Position numbers and translations under genes: made by a program
Shown: one piece after another, positions 22,454-32,065 of the stretch
Numbering within the stretch: the first letter of the stretch is position 1
Layout of the letters: every line of letters starts with the position of its first letter
NCBI GenBank assembly: GCA_014155875.1
Contig: JACEFZ010027953.1
Coordinates: 1 to 64,000, forward strand
Direction: 5' to 3'
Length of the DNA stretch: 64,000 nucleotides
DNA from: Cepaea nemoralis
Taxonomy: Eukaryota > Mollusca > Gastropoda > Stylommatophora > Helicidae
Notes under the pieces: model-generated
What the model saw: the letters and a program-made list of their open reading frames with translations, nothing else
What the model was told of the DNA's origin: nothing
Database searches by the model: none

Positions 22454-22614
22454 TAGTCGGGAACGGGAGCTTATATGACTACTTTTATGAATTAAATGAG
22501 ATGCTCCCCGCCAGGAGCTGGGCGAAGCCGGGCCGGGTCAGACAGACAGACAAGCAGACAGACAGACAGATAGATCCCCGCCAGAGCCTGGGCGAAGCCG
22601 GGCCGGGTCAGCTA

Positions 22615-22722
<108 letters not shown>

Positions 22723-23040
22723 TCTTTAGTATTCTCAATTCGATACACCAATAATAAAGAAGAGCAGAAACGGACCAACAGTTCACCATGTTTATTGATT
22801 ATGTGGACGCATATATAGTGTGGTTCTTGATTGTTGTTGTTTCCGACAGTCCGTCCTGTATGCTGACTGTTTTACTTTTTGCTCCCAGAGATGCATGCAT
22901 TTTCACATTGGTGAGGGAACGCAAAATGTTGCGGATTATTAGAGCATTTTCCGCTGAAAGCAATTTCACATTTCCCTGTCCTTGGGGAGTAATAGAAGAA
23001 CATCTGGGAAGACATACATAAACTCCCCGGGCTACAAACG
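22723..23040. other. No feature recognised
   Basis: Sequence between the TA/GT array and the next LINE fragment. The short open frames in it show no family likeness. Confidence 0.4.
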
Positions 23041-23765
23041 GACGCTGAAACAGAAAGAAGCCGTTAGAGTTTCAGGTATGGACATTCACTCTTTCAATAG
23101 CATGTCCCTTGCAAACCTCGCTCCCATAACAATCTTCAGGAAAACCTCTCGATCATAAGCAAGATGTCCCCCGTCCGATACACCCATCTCGAGACCACCC
23201 GCCACATCTTGCAACCATCTTCTCTTTGGTCTTGCTCTTCCTCTCTTCCCAGGCATATACTCTTCCTCTCTTCCCAGGCATATACTCCTCCATTATTGTT
23301 CTCTCCAAACTTTCGTGACGTTTCAAGTGACCAAAATATTTCAATTTAAAAGAAAAATATCGTCTTTAATAGCCAACCTTCTTTAATATTCAGCTATTGA
23401 AGTATGGATGCATGTGTTCTTTTCTTTACCCAAGATATTCTTAGAACTCGTCTATAACATTTATAGTCTAAGTCATTTATGCGCTGTTCAGCTTGTTTAT
23501 TGTCTATGTCTCACAGGCGTTTGTTGCAATGGGAAATATGCATGCTCTTAAACATCTAAATTTTTATAGTTCTGTCTGCCCTAGTCCACAATTTATTCAG
23601 TTGATTTAGTCTATGAAGAGAAATAGATATTCGTCTTTTAATATACCTCATTGTGTCACCATTGTTGGTAATCAATGACCCAAGATAGTCGACATTTTCC
23701 ACCACCTCCAGTTTTATGTACACATGAATGAGAGAAGTGATTATTGAGGATCGCATCATCACACG
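23041..23765 (-). mobile_element. LINE RT C-terminal fragment
   Basis: On the minus strand, 23762-23556 encodes LEVVENVDYLGSLITNNGD, the RT region just after the palm. 23344-23153 encodes MKYFGHLKRHESLERTIMEE and PGKRGR, the typical C-terminal end. The frames in between are disrupted. A 26-bp tandem duplication (CTTCCTCTCTTCCCAGGCAT, 23240-23290) breaks the C-terminal part. The catalytic YADD region is absent, so this is a 5'-truncated copy. Confidence 0.75.
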
Positions 23766-24110
23766 CCGGACATGTCCATAGCTGCTCCGATCACATCCTC
23801 AACGTATATAGGCCGATGGCACCAGTTCTGTGTTGATTAATCAAAGATCTTGTGTCCTTGACATTCTGTTCGTGTTTGTCGACTCCCCGCTTCGCCCGAT
23901 CTTCCTGACCCTTCACAAGGGTGCAGATTCTCAAGTGTCCTTAAAGTCACCTATTCGTACAGCGTCTAATTTTATGTTGGTAAAGTCAAAGTCCGACCCA
24001 TGCATTGCTCCCCACACCTTCATAACTGCCATGATTGCCAGCAGATCAGATCGGTCGAACGATAACAAATATAAATATTAATAACAACAGCTAAGTATTA
24101 AATGTAACTG
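23766..24110. other. No feature recognised
   Basis: No coding similarity or repeat is seen. Confidence 0.4.
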
Positions 24111-24228
24111 CTGCTGCTGCTTCTGCTTCTTCTTCTTCTTCTTCTTCTTCTTCTTCTTCTTCTTCTTCTTCTTCTTCTTCTTCTTCTTCTTCTTCTTCTT
24201 CTTCTTCTTCTTCTTCTTCTTCTTCTTT
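24108..24228. repeat. (TTC)n microsatellite
   Basis: CTG units run into about 35 TTC/CTT units. Strongly pyrimidine-only on the plus strand. Confidence 0.9.
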
Positions 24229-24277
24229 GCGATTTAACTCAGTGAAGTGGTTTTTCTTGCGTGGTGGTCGGGAATGG

Positions 24278-24339
<62 letters not shown>

Positions 24340-24365
24340 TGTGTGTGTGGGGGGGGGGGTGGGGG
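24278..24365. repeat. (GT)n microsatellite with G run
   Basis: About 35 GT units followed by a run of G residues. Confidence 0.9.
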
Positions 24366-25407
24366 TAGATTCAAAGATCTTTTATGCGTTCTTTCAAATG
24401 CTGTTTGTAAGCTGGTGTTAATTTCTCTAAGGTTGTTCTTCACATCATCACTCAATATTTTACTTCTTCTTTCCATTGCGCTGTATCCATCATATATTTG
24501 CAATGTGGTTCTTTGTAGCATAGTTTACATGGATATTCTTTTTAGGTGGCCAAATCATGTAATATTTTGTTATTTATTGAAGTGCATGATTGATTTCAGT
24601 CTTCTAATCTCCTCATTTCTAACTATATCTCTTACGATTACTCCCCGCGTCTTTTCTAAGACTTCTTATCTCTGTTGTTATGATTTTGGGCTAATTAGTT
24701 GCAGTAGGCATCCATATTTAACATTGGTAGCACAATATCGGCTAAAATATCTCTTCTGAGATTGTCTTTGAGACAGATGTATCTTTCTATGGGACAGAAG
24801 TGGCGCTGAATTTGCCTTTACACAACGTGTGCTGATTTCTCGACCCTTTCCGCGTCTGAAGTGAAAAATGGACACAATAGATTCACATTCCGTGGTCTTT
24901 ATTTTGTATTGACCGGATTTCTGGCTGTCTGCCTATCATCATTGTCTCTGTATTTTCAATGGTTATTTTCATGTTAATTCCTGACACATGTAACTGACTT
25001 GATTTAGATGGTTCTGAAGGCTGATTACACCGTCTTGATAGCAACATTTACAAACTTCATTTACTGCAAGTGACTTCTGATGGCAGGTTTTCATGACTAT
25101 GTTATGATATTTCTTGCAAGGTGTTTTCATGTTCTTCTCCATCTAGTTCTATTCAATTGATAACTTCTTTGTTCTGTTTCTTCTTTCTTCTGTGTGTTTG
25201 TTTATTTGACTGTTCTGTCTATTACCACCATCTTATGATCTGTGTTGAGGCTTATATTGGTTATGGCTCTGTCATCTCTGACTTTACAGACGTCTCTTTT
25301 CCTTATCTACATCTAATTATGTGCCTTTGCATTTACAAATATGTATAAGATTTGGTGCGACTGCGGTAAAGCTGTGAAAATGTAAACAATATAAAATGAC
25401 GCGAAGT
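24366..25407. other. No gene recognised
   Basis: AT-rich. The segment 24378-24720 resembles a decayed LINE 3' region on the minus strand in composition, but no diagnostic motif was found, so no call is made. Confidence 0.35.
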
Positions 25408-26236
25408 AGTGCAGCTTTAAATAACAGAATTACGACACATACAGGTCGTTGCGGCGATTAACCTTCATCAGCAAACAAACACATTCACAAAACACAACAT
25501 ATAGTCACGGAGACAGGACGAGAAGAATAAAAAGATTAAAAAACATGAAAGCAATGAAGAGAAAATGAAAATTGGAAAAAATTTTCCTACTTACCTCAGA
25601 ATTCCGAGCTGTGTATAACCCCGATTATCACAGCTGTCTTCTTTTATACCCAACCGATGGAGTGGGGTGTAGGATGATGACGGGGTAGTGGGTGCAACGG
25701 TTCAATGAGCATAGCAGGTTCTGGAGTGGAAGTGGTACATTGAAATAAGAGGCAGGAAGGTAGGTGATAGTTGTCTGAGAATGGTATCTGAGGAATCCCA
25801 ATGGATGTACTAACAAAGCATGAGTAGGTGCCAGTGAATGGGTTGGCCCTAGTGGACGAATATTGAAGAACAATGAAGTGTACACCCAAGTATGATGGTG
25901 ATACTAACAAAACTCACATTATGTTCTCCTTTATGTTCATCATCCTACATCCCACTCTCTCGGATGGATATAAAAGTAGACAACGGTGATATTTGGGGCT
26001 CGGAATTCTGAGGTAAGTAGGAACATCTTTTTTCAAATTTTCATTTTCTCTTCATTGCTTTCATTTTGTTTTTCATTTTGTTTATTCTTCTCGCTGTCGT
26101 CACGTGTTAATGTAGTCACAGGAGATCTCCGAGACTATATGTTGTGTTTTGTGAATGTGTTTGTTCGCTGATAAAGGCTAATCGCCGGAACGTCCTGTAT
26201 GGATCGTAATTCTGTTATGTAAAGCTGAACTTTTTT
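25408..26236. mobile_element. Penelope-like palindromic element remnant
   Basis: An imperfect inverted repeat, with arms of about 275-300 bp (25408-25682 and 25937-26236) around a spacer of about 255 bp. Each arm carries CTGATGA-like, AGGYTAATCGCC and CGTCCTGTA-like blocks (plus strand 26168-26200; minus strand 25471-25440). CTGATGA...GAAAC blocks of this kind occur in terminal repeats of Penelope-like elements, where they can be hammerhead ribozyme cores. Here both cores carry substitutions (CTGATAA; CGCAAC). A perfect splice donor AGGTAAGTA lies at 26010-26020. No RT or GIY-YIG frame is present. Confidence 0.5.
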
Positions 26237-26257
26237 GTGCCATTTTATATTGTTTCC

Positions 26258-26425
26258 ATTTACACAACGTGACCACCTAAGAGGTTGACTTCTGGGAACT
26301 TCCATTTATACACAATGACCACATGAGCGGTTGACTTCTGCGTCCTTCCATTTATACAAAATGACCACATGAGCGGTTGACTTCTCGGTCCTTCCATTTA
26401 CACCATGCGAACACCTGAGAGGCTC
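26258..26425. repeat. 46-bp tandem repeat, about 3.5 copies
   Basis: Units with CTTCCATTTATACA, GACCACATGAGCGG and TTGACTTCT. They lie directly before the 56-bp satellite but are unrelated in sequence. Confidence 0.8.
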
Positions 26426-26444
26426 TGTGTTGAATTAGAAGTAC

Positions 26445-28345
26445 AATCATGGCAGGAAATAGCCGAGAATTCATGCTTGTATCATATGTGAATACCATAC
26501 AATCAGGGCAGGAAATAGCCGAGAATTCATCCTTGTATCATATGTGAGTACCATACAATCAGGGCAGGAAATAGCCGAGAATTCATGCTTGTATCATATG
26601 TGAGTACCATACAATCATGGCAGGAAATAGCCGAGAATTCATGCTTGTATCATATTGTGAATACCATACAATCAGGGCAGGAAATAGCCGAGAATTCAGC
26701 TTGTATCAAATGTGAGTACCATACAATCATGGCAGAAAATAGTCGAGAATTCATGCTTGTATCATATGTGAGTACCATACAATCATGGCAGGAAATAGCC
26801 GAGAATTCATGCTTGTATCATATATGAGTACCATACAATCATGGCAGGAAATAGCCGAGAATTCATGCTTGTATCAAATATGAGTACCATACAATCAGGG
26901 CAGGAAATAGCCGAGAATTCATGCTTGTATCATATGTGAGTACCATACAATCATGGCAGGAAATAGCCGAGAATTCATGCTTGTATCATATGTGAGTACC
27001 ATACAATCGTGGCAGGAAATAGCCGAGAATGCATGCTTGTATCAAATGTGAGTACCATACAATCATGGCAGGAAATAGCCGAGAATGCATGCTTGTATCA
27101 ATGTGAGTACCATACAATCATGGCAGGAAATAGCCGAGAATTCATGCTTGTATCATATGTGAGTACCATACAATCATGGCAGGAAATAGCCGATAATTCA
27201 TGCTTGTATCATATGTGAGTACCATACAATCATGGCAGGAAATAGCCGAGAATTCATGCTTGTATCATATGTGAGTACCATAGAATCATGGCAGGAAATA
27301 GCCGAGAATTCATGCTTGTATCATATGTGAGTACCATACAATCATGGCAGGAAATAGCCGAGAATTCATGCTTGTATCATATGTGAGTACCATACAATCA
27401 TGGCAGGAAATAGCCGAGAATTCATGCTTGTATCATATGTGAGTACCATACAATCATGGCAGGAAATAGCCGAGAATTCATGCTTGTATCATATGTGAGT
27501 ACCATAGAATCATGGCAGGAAATAGCCGAGAATTCATGCTTGTATCATATGTGAGTACCATACAATCATGGCAGGAAATAGCCGAGAATTCATGCTTGTA
27601 TCATATGTGAGTACCATACAATCAGGGCAGGAAATAGCCGAGAATTCATGCTTGTATCATATGTGAGTACCATACAATCAGGGCAGGAAATAGCCGAGAA
27701 TTCATGCTTGTATCATATGTGAGTACCATACAATCAGGGCAGGAAATAGCCGAGAATTCATGCTTGTATCACATGTGAGTACCATACAATCATTGCAGGA
27801 AATAGCCGAGAATTCATGCTTGTATCACATGTGAGTACCATACAATCATTGCAGGAAATAGCCGAGAATTCGTGCTTGTATCATATGTGAGTACCACACA
27901 ATCAGGGCAGGAAATAGCCGAGAATTCATGCTTGTATCATCTGTGAGTACCATACAATCAGGGCAGGAAAAAGCCGAGAATTTATGCTTGTATCATATGT
28001 GAGTACCATACAATCATGGCAGGAAATAGCCGAGAATTCGTGCATGTATCATATGTGAGTACCATACAATCATGACAGGAAATAGCCGAGAATTCGTGCA
28101 TGTATCATATGTGAGTACCACACAATCAGGGCAGGAAATAGCCGAGAATTCATGCTTGTAACATATGTGAGTACCACACAATCATGGCAGGAAATAGCTG
28201 ATAATTCATGCTTGTAACATATGTGAGTACCATACAATCATGGCAGGAAAAAGCCGAGAATTCATGCTTGTAACATATGTGAGTACCATACAATCATGGC
28301 AGGAAAAAGCCGAGAATTCATGCTTGTATCATATGTGAGTAACCT
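26445..28345. repeat. 56-bp satellite/minisatellite, about 34 copies
   Basis: Consensus unit starts GAGTACCATACAATCATGGC and ends with CATGCTTGTATCATATGT; almost every unit has a GAATTC site. Period 56 bp with occasional 55 or 57. Variants (CATGGC or CAGGGC, ATCATATG or AACATATG) are clustered in neighbouring units, the mark of local duplication. Edge units are the most diverged. No gene is inside it, and the open frames it produces are artefacts of periodicity. Confidence 0.95.
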
Positions 28346-28424
28346 ACAATCATCATCAACCCATTCATAATCATATATAATAATCATATATAATATGTTA
28401 TGTCAATAAACGCGGGCAGTCAAG

Positions 28425-28810
28425 TTCGATAAGCGACCCCAGAGAGCCTTCCCCACATCACATTTACCATAAAGTAGCTCCCTACCAGATCCCAAATAAC
28501 CTTCCCCACATCACATTTACCATAAAGTAGCTCCCCACCAGATCCCAAATAACCTTCCCCACATCACATTTACCATACAGTAGCTCCCCGCCAGATCTAA
28601 GAGGACCTTCCCCACATCACATTTACCATACAGTAGCTCCCTGCCAGATCTAAGAGGACCTTCCCCACATCACATTTACCATACAGTAGCTCCCCACCAG
28701 ATCCAAAATAGCCTTCCCCATATCACATTTACCATACAGTAGCTCTCCACCAGATCCCAGAGAACCTTCCTCATATCACATTTACCATAAAGTAGCTCTC
28801 CGACCAGAGG
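28425..28810. repeat. 53-bp tandem repeat, about 7 copies
   Basis: Units contain CCTTCCCCACATCACATTTA and CAGTAGCTCCC with a period of exactly 53 bp (CCTTCCCC at 28447, 28500, 28553, 28606, 28659). They directly adjoin the RNase H remnant at 28800-28966. Related units occur at 9960-10200 and 32690-32900. Confidence 0.9.
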
Positions 28811-28966
28811 AGCATTGAGAACTAATCTCTCAGACCGCCTATTGCCCCGCACTCCTGCATGCTCTGAGCAGAAAATCCATGACATGTTCTCAGTCTGAGT
28901 CCTGTCGAGCGATCCAAGCCACTCCACCCGGAACAATGCAGTTTCCACTTCCCACAGCATACTCAC
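28740..28966 (-). pseudogene. LINE RNase H C-terminal remnant (locus 2)
   Basis: Minus-strand frame with DRTQTENMSWIFCSEHAG and VRGNRRSERLV, the C-terminal box of a LINE RNase H domain, followed by GELLYGKCDMRKVLWDL, after which the frame enters the 53-bp tandem units. Only this 3' end of the element is present. It lies inside the probable first intron of the host gene at 29049-29115. Confidence 0.7.
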
Positions 28967-29042
28967 CGTGTACTATAACTGCAACCGTCAAATGCTGTAG
29001 AAGCTGTATATACAACATAATAAAAATGATTGACTCTGTACA

Positions 29043-29048
29043 ACTTAC
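29043..29048 (-). promoter_or_regulatory. Predicted 5' splice site
   Basis: GTAAGT on the minus strand directly after the signal-peptide exon. Confidence 0.5.
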
Positions 29049-29115
29049 AACTGTCTTCTCCTAGAGCTTGCAGGCAGAGAACACCCAACAACAGCATACA
29101 GAATACGGCTTTCAT
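29049..29115 (-). CDS. First coding exon of a secreted or membrane protein (signal peptide)
   Basis: On the minus strand an ATG at 29115 opens MKAVFCMLLLGVLCLQALG, then EDS, a textbook signal peptide: a Lys, about 14 hydrophobic residues and a small residue before the likely cleavage site after ALG. After 22 codons plus one base comes GTAAGT (29048-29043), a consensus 5' splice site, giving a phase-1 intron. Upstream lie a leader of about 100 bases, a TATA box and an inverted CCAAT box at suitable spacing. This is the best host-gene candidate in the window. The next exon should be at lower coordinates on the minus strand, but I could not identify it; the mature protein is therefore unknown. 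Confidence 0.6.
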
Positions 29116-29242
29116 GTTGATGATAACGGTCACTGTTTGCAGTGTTGTAGACTTGTTGGCAGTCAGATTTCCTGATCAGAATGCTAGTGTTGTTCGTTGT
29201 TGATCAATGACAGCCGGATCATCGCGTCTGCGTGTGTTGTCT

Positions 29243-29264
29243 TATTTATATTCTCTTGACCAAT
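29243..29264 (-). promoter_or_regulatory. TATA box and inverted CCAAT box
   Basis: TATAAATA on the minus strand at 29250-29243. CCAAT on the plus strand (inverted relative to the gene) at 29260-29264. The ATG at 29115 lies about 128 bases downstream of the TATA box, so a start near 29213-29218 would give a leader of about 100 bases. Confidence 0.55.
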
Positions 29265-29299
29265 AAACAAAGAGTCACGTGTTGTAATGTCAACAGTTT

Positions 29300-29990
29300 A
29301 TTGCAGGCACAAATGTTACCTTTCAATGTTAATATATGGCCAACGTGGCGTTTGTTTAATACGCTTCGGTGTTATCATATCACGTAATACCTACTGGAAA
29401 TTTATGCAATGCGGGCAGTTAACATTTATTTCGAAGCAATGAAATCAGAGATCACGTCAGACAATTTCCACATGAACCGGTTCTCAAACTGTTGCTATGA
29501 AATGACTCGTATTGCATATACGGCGCTAGCCTTATGATTTGTATACCAATAGGATGATGTCAATAACAGGCCGTCCATCTTTACTTGCCATGCCATGTTT
29601 CTGATCGGCTGGGTCCACCTAAGAGACGATATCACAATTTATTTTTTACAATTCTATATATTTGGGGATTCGAACAAATCATCAACGGGCAGGCAACCGT
29701 ATCAGCCACTGGGCCACTTGGTCCCGAATCGGGTTCCCACCTGTCTCTCTAGCGGGTTCTGAGCAATTGTAGCAGCAACTGAGCCAACTCGTCTCTCTGG
29801 AACAGTGGTTCTCAACAGGTGGGGAATCCCCCCCCCCCCTGGGGGAATTTTAGGGTTTCCCGGGGGGGGGGGGGGGTAATACCACAGATTGACAGACTCA
29901 AACTGGCTTCAGGACCACACAGAACGCGATCGTCCACCTTTCTTTAATTATGCTGATAGGCGATAGGGATAGATAGATGTGCTAGGGCAT
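29300..29990. repeat. Paralogous block, copy B, part 1
   Basis: Matches 7745-8430. It starts about 50 bases beyond the host promoter, so the block edge almost abuts the promoter. Confidence 0.85.
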
Positions 29991-30871
29991 TGGCCTAGGG
30001 GTAAACGACATTCTCCTTAATCCCGTTTATCCACTTAGAGAAAGCAGCGCGCGATAATTGGTAGCGGTTCTTGCAGCGTTTGTGACTTACGAGATAAGTG
30101 AGCCGGCCGCTCAGAAAGCAATGGCAAACTACTGAGCGTATCATTGGCACCTTTCCGTCTTGACAGACGATAGTTTGGTACATTGTGCTTCAAAAAGGCA
30201 TAATAACTACAACCCATGGCGGTAGCGAATGTGACTGATAAGGCCAATTCGCGCTGTAACTGTTCGTCCACAGTGAATGCATGTGAAACATGGTCATTTC
30301 CACCATCATGCACCATCTTACGTCTCTCACTCTCTGTGTGTGCTTTATCTGCAATCATTTTCTCCTTTGTCTTTATTTAATTTCTGATAGTTGCCTTCTA
30401 TGCAACACGTTCAGCGGCGACTTGCTCCCAATGTGCATTATCAATGCCTGTATCAATCATGTCCCGCTTGCACACATCTTTGTATCGTAGTAGAGGCCGA
30501 TCCTGAGATCTCCTACGCATCTGTAATTCACCCAAAAAGATGTCCTTTGGTATTCTACCATCATCCATCCTCCTAAGATGTCCTATCCATCTAAGTCTAC
30601 GAAAACGGAGCATGGAACACACCGTCACACAACCTGATCTTTCCAATACTTCAGTATTTGTGATTGTGTCTTGCCACTTAATACCAAGTATTCTTCGCAG
30701 ACACCGCATATGAAAACCGTTTAAACGTTTCTCTTGGTGTGAGTAAGTTGACCAGGTTTCACAGCCTTAAAGAAGAGTAGACTGAGAGTAATCTTGCCAA
30801 GAAATCAACTGCAATGGTAAAATGCGGGAGTTGACAGCGATGTCCTGTAAAGGATATGCGGGAAAAAAAAA
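29985..30871 (+). repeat. tRNA-derived SINE, family A, split by a LINE
   Basis: A-box TGGCCTAGGGG at 29991-30001. The body reads GTGAGCCGGCC and CAGAAAGCAATGGCAAACTA to 30140. After the LINE it resumes at 30791 with CTTGCCAAGAAATCAAC, then GACAGCGATGTCCTG and AAAGGATATGCG and an A run (to 30871). The same order occurs uninterrupted at 35456-35709 and, on the minus strand, at 53120-53380 and 58250-58530. Confidence 0.75.
30141..30790 (-). mobile_element. 5'-truncated LINE RT C-terminus inserted in a SINE
   Basis: Minus-strand frame 30709-30398 encodes MRCLRRILGIKWQDTITNTE, RRLRWIGHLRRMDDGRIPKD and RYKDVCKRDM, the C-terminal region of a non-LTR reverse transcriptase. It interrupts a family-A SINE. 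ACTGAGCGTA (30131-30140) and ACTGAGAGTA (30781-30790) form a probable 10-bp target duplication with one change. Only about 650 bp is present; catalytic RT motifs are absent. Confidence 0.85.
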
Positions 30872-31044
30872 TTGGCTATATCCAGATGCTCTAAGATTGT
30901 CATAGTGGACATCCTGCACAAAGGATCTCATGTTGCAAACCTTTACCGGTTAAAGTTAGGCGTCCGTCCTCTCTACTATCGAGATTGAGATATGTGGGGA
31001 GGATGGGAGGGGACGCGTGATATCATTAGGCACACATTGTTTTG
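30872..31044. repeat. Paralogous block, copy B, part 2
   Basis: Matches about 9035-9200: ATTGGCTAT.. through GACGCGTGATATC and CACATTGTTTTGG. Confidence 0.8.
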
Positions 31045-31218
31045 GGCAGTCAGTAAGCTGGTATAGCTTTTTTTTTCGGTCAGTCCTGCCGGCGTAGCTT
31101 GAAAGCTCGTCGGTAGGCGTCCAGTGGTTTTGCATGTATCACCTTGTACCGGGAGTGCGCGCTTTAGCGATGCTACTCTTGGCTTGCGTGTGCGTGAATA
31201 GTCCGTCTGTTCGATAGA

Positions 31219-31254
31219 TATCTGGTTGATCCTGCCGGTAGTCATATGCTTGTC
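31219..31254 (+). pseudogene. 18S rRNA 5'-end fragment
   Basis: CTGGTTGATCCTGCCGGTAG and then TCATATGCTTGTC: by eye two differences in 36 bases from the near-universal 5' end of eukaryotic 18S rRNA. The match ends abruptly after TTGTC. Confidence 0.85.
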
Positions 31255-31273
31255 GCTAAGCTTGTCTCAAAAA

Positions 31274-31301
31274 TGAAAATTAAAGGAATTGACGGAAGGG
31301 C
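31274..31301 (+). pseudogene. 18S rRNA internal fragment
   Basis: TTAAAGGAATTGACGGAAGG with flanking bases matches the universally conserved 18S segment in the 3' third of the molecule. About 1 kb of 18S between this and the 5' fragment is missing. Confidence 0.85.
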
Positions 31302-31333
31302 CGTTTGCACGAGGCTCTCGAGAGCCAATATAT

Positions 31334-31359
31334 ACAGGGATAACTGGCCGTGGCAGCCT
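31334..31359 (+). pseudogene. 28S rRNA core fragment
   Basis: ACAGGGATAACTGGC followed by GTGGCAGCC corresponds to the highly conserved domain V region of 28S rRNA near the peptidyl transferase centre, with a small indel after CTGGC. Confidence 0.75.
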
Positions 31360-31664
31360 AAATTACACTGCATCTGTGTCGTCTTCCAGTCGTCTTGCCA
31401 TGCTCGCCACTGGAACCAGATGGACGCAGACGAGAGAGCGAGGACTATGGAGTTGCGCGACCACTACCTCGCTATAATCCAAACTAAAGCGCAAGTCATT
31501 CGTTCTTCATCAAATCACAGATGCAATGAATGAATGGTCCTCGTCATTCGTGATGGACGAACATCGCACAGAGTTCGTCGTTACCGAGATGTTTAAACCG
31601 CTAGCACTTAAACTTTCTCAGGTGACCGGGGGAATGTGTTCGCTTCATCTGCCTTCGCCGTTGT

Positions 31665-32065
31665 ATATCTGTGGGCAGTTTCTCGCCTCATGTTTGTGTG
31701 TGGTCTGCTCTGGCGGTCAGTCCGTCTTCGGTGAAGGAAATCGTGTTGATCCTAAAAGTAATCATACGCTCATTGCTTGTCGCTACGCTTGTCTTAAAAC
31801 TGAAAATCAAAGGAATTGACGGAAGGGCCCGAGGCTCCCGAGAGCAAATATAAACAGGGATAAGTGGTCTTGCCATGCTCGCCACTGGAGCCAGACGGAC
31901 ACAGACGAGGGAGCGGGGACGAGGGTGTTGCGCGACCACCTCCTCGCTATACAAAACCAAAGCGCAAGTCATTCGTTCCTCATCAAATCAAAGATGTAGT
32001 GTAATGAATGGTCATCGTCAATGAATGGTCAACGTCATTCATGATGGACGAACATCGTATTGTGT
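31665..32065 (+). other. Chimeric rRNA-fragment element, unit 2 (diverged)
   Basis: Repeats the order of unit 1. A degraded 18S-start-like GTTGATCCT plus GTAATCATACG (31744-31768) is followed by GCTTGTCGCTACGCTTGTCT, then CAAAGGAATTGACGGAAGGG (31808-31827), GAGGCTCCCGAGAGC, AACAGGGATAAGTGG (31853-31867) and the same downstream unique sequence (CTTGCCATGCTCGCCACTGG). Unit 2 is more diverged from rRNA than unit 1. Confidence 0.6.

Larger units (their letters stand above)
31045..31566 (+). other. Chimeric rRNA-fragment element, unit 1
   Basis: A stretch absent from copy A of the paralogous block. It holds, in rDNA order and all on the plus strand: a piece of the very 5' end of 18S rRNA (31219-31254), a short 18S-like CTTGTCTCAAA (31261-31271), the universal 18S segment around AAAGGAATTGACGGAAGGGC (31274-31301), and the 28S peptidyl-transferase-region segment ACAGGGATAACTGGC (31334-31359). 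These are joined by non-rRNA sequence. 170 bases of unrelated, GC-richer sequence precede the 18S start. It is not a functional rRNA gene. A shorter, more diverged relative follows at 31665-32065. Confidence 0.7.

Noticed and set aside
26445..28345. Regular repeats resembling a CRISPR array
   Set aside because: There are no unique spacers; the whole 56-bp unit repeats, and the sequence is plainly eukaryotic.
31217..31360. Functional rRNA gene
   Set aside because: Only short conserved pieces remain, with over 1 kb of 18S missing between neighbouring pieces.
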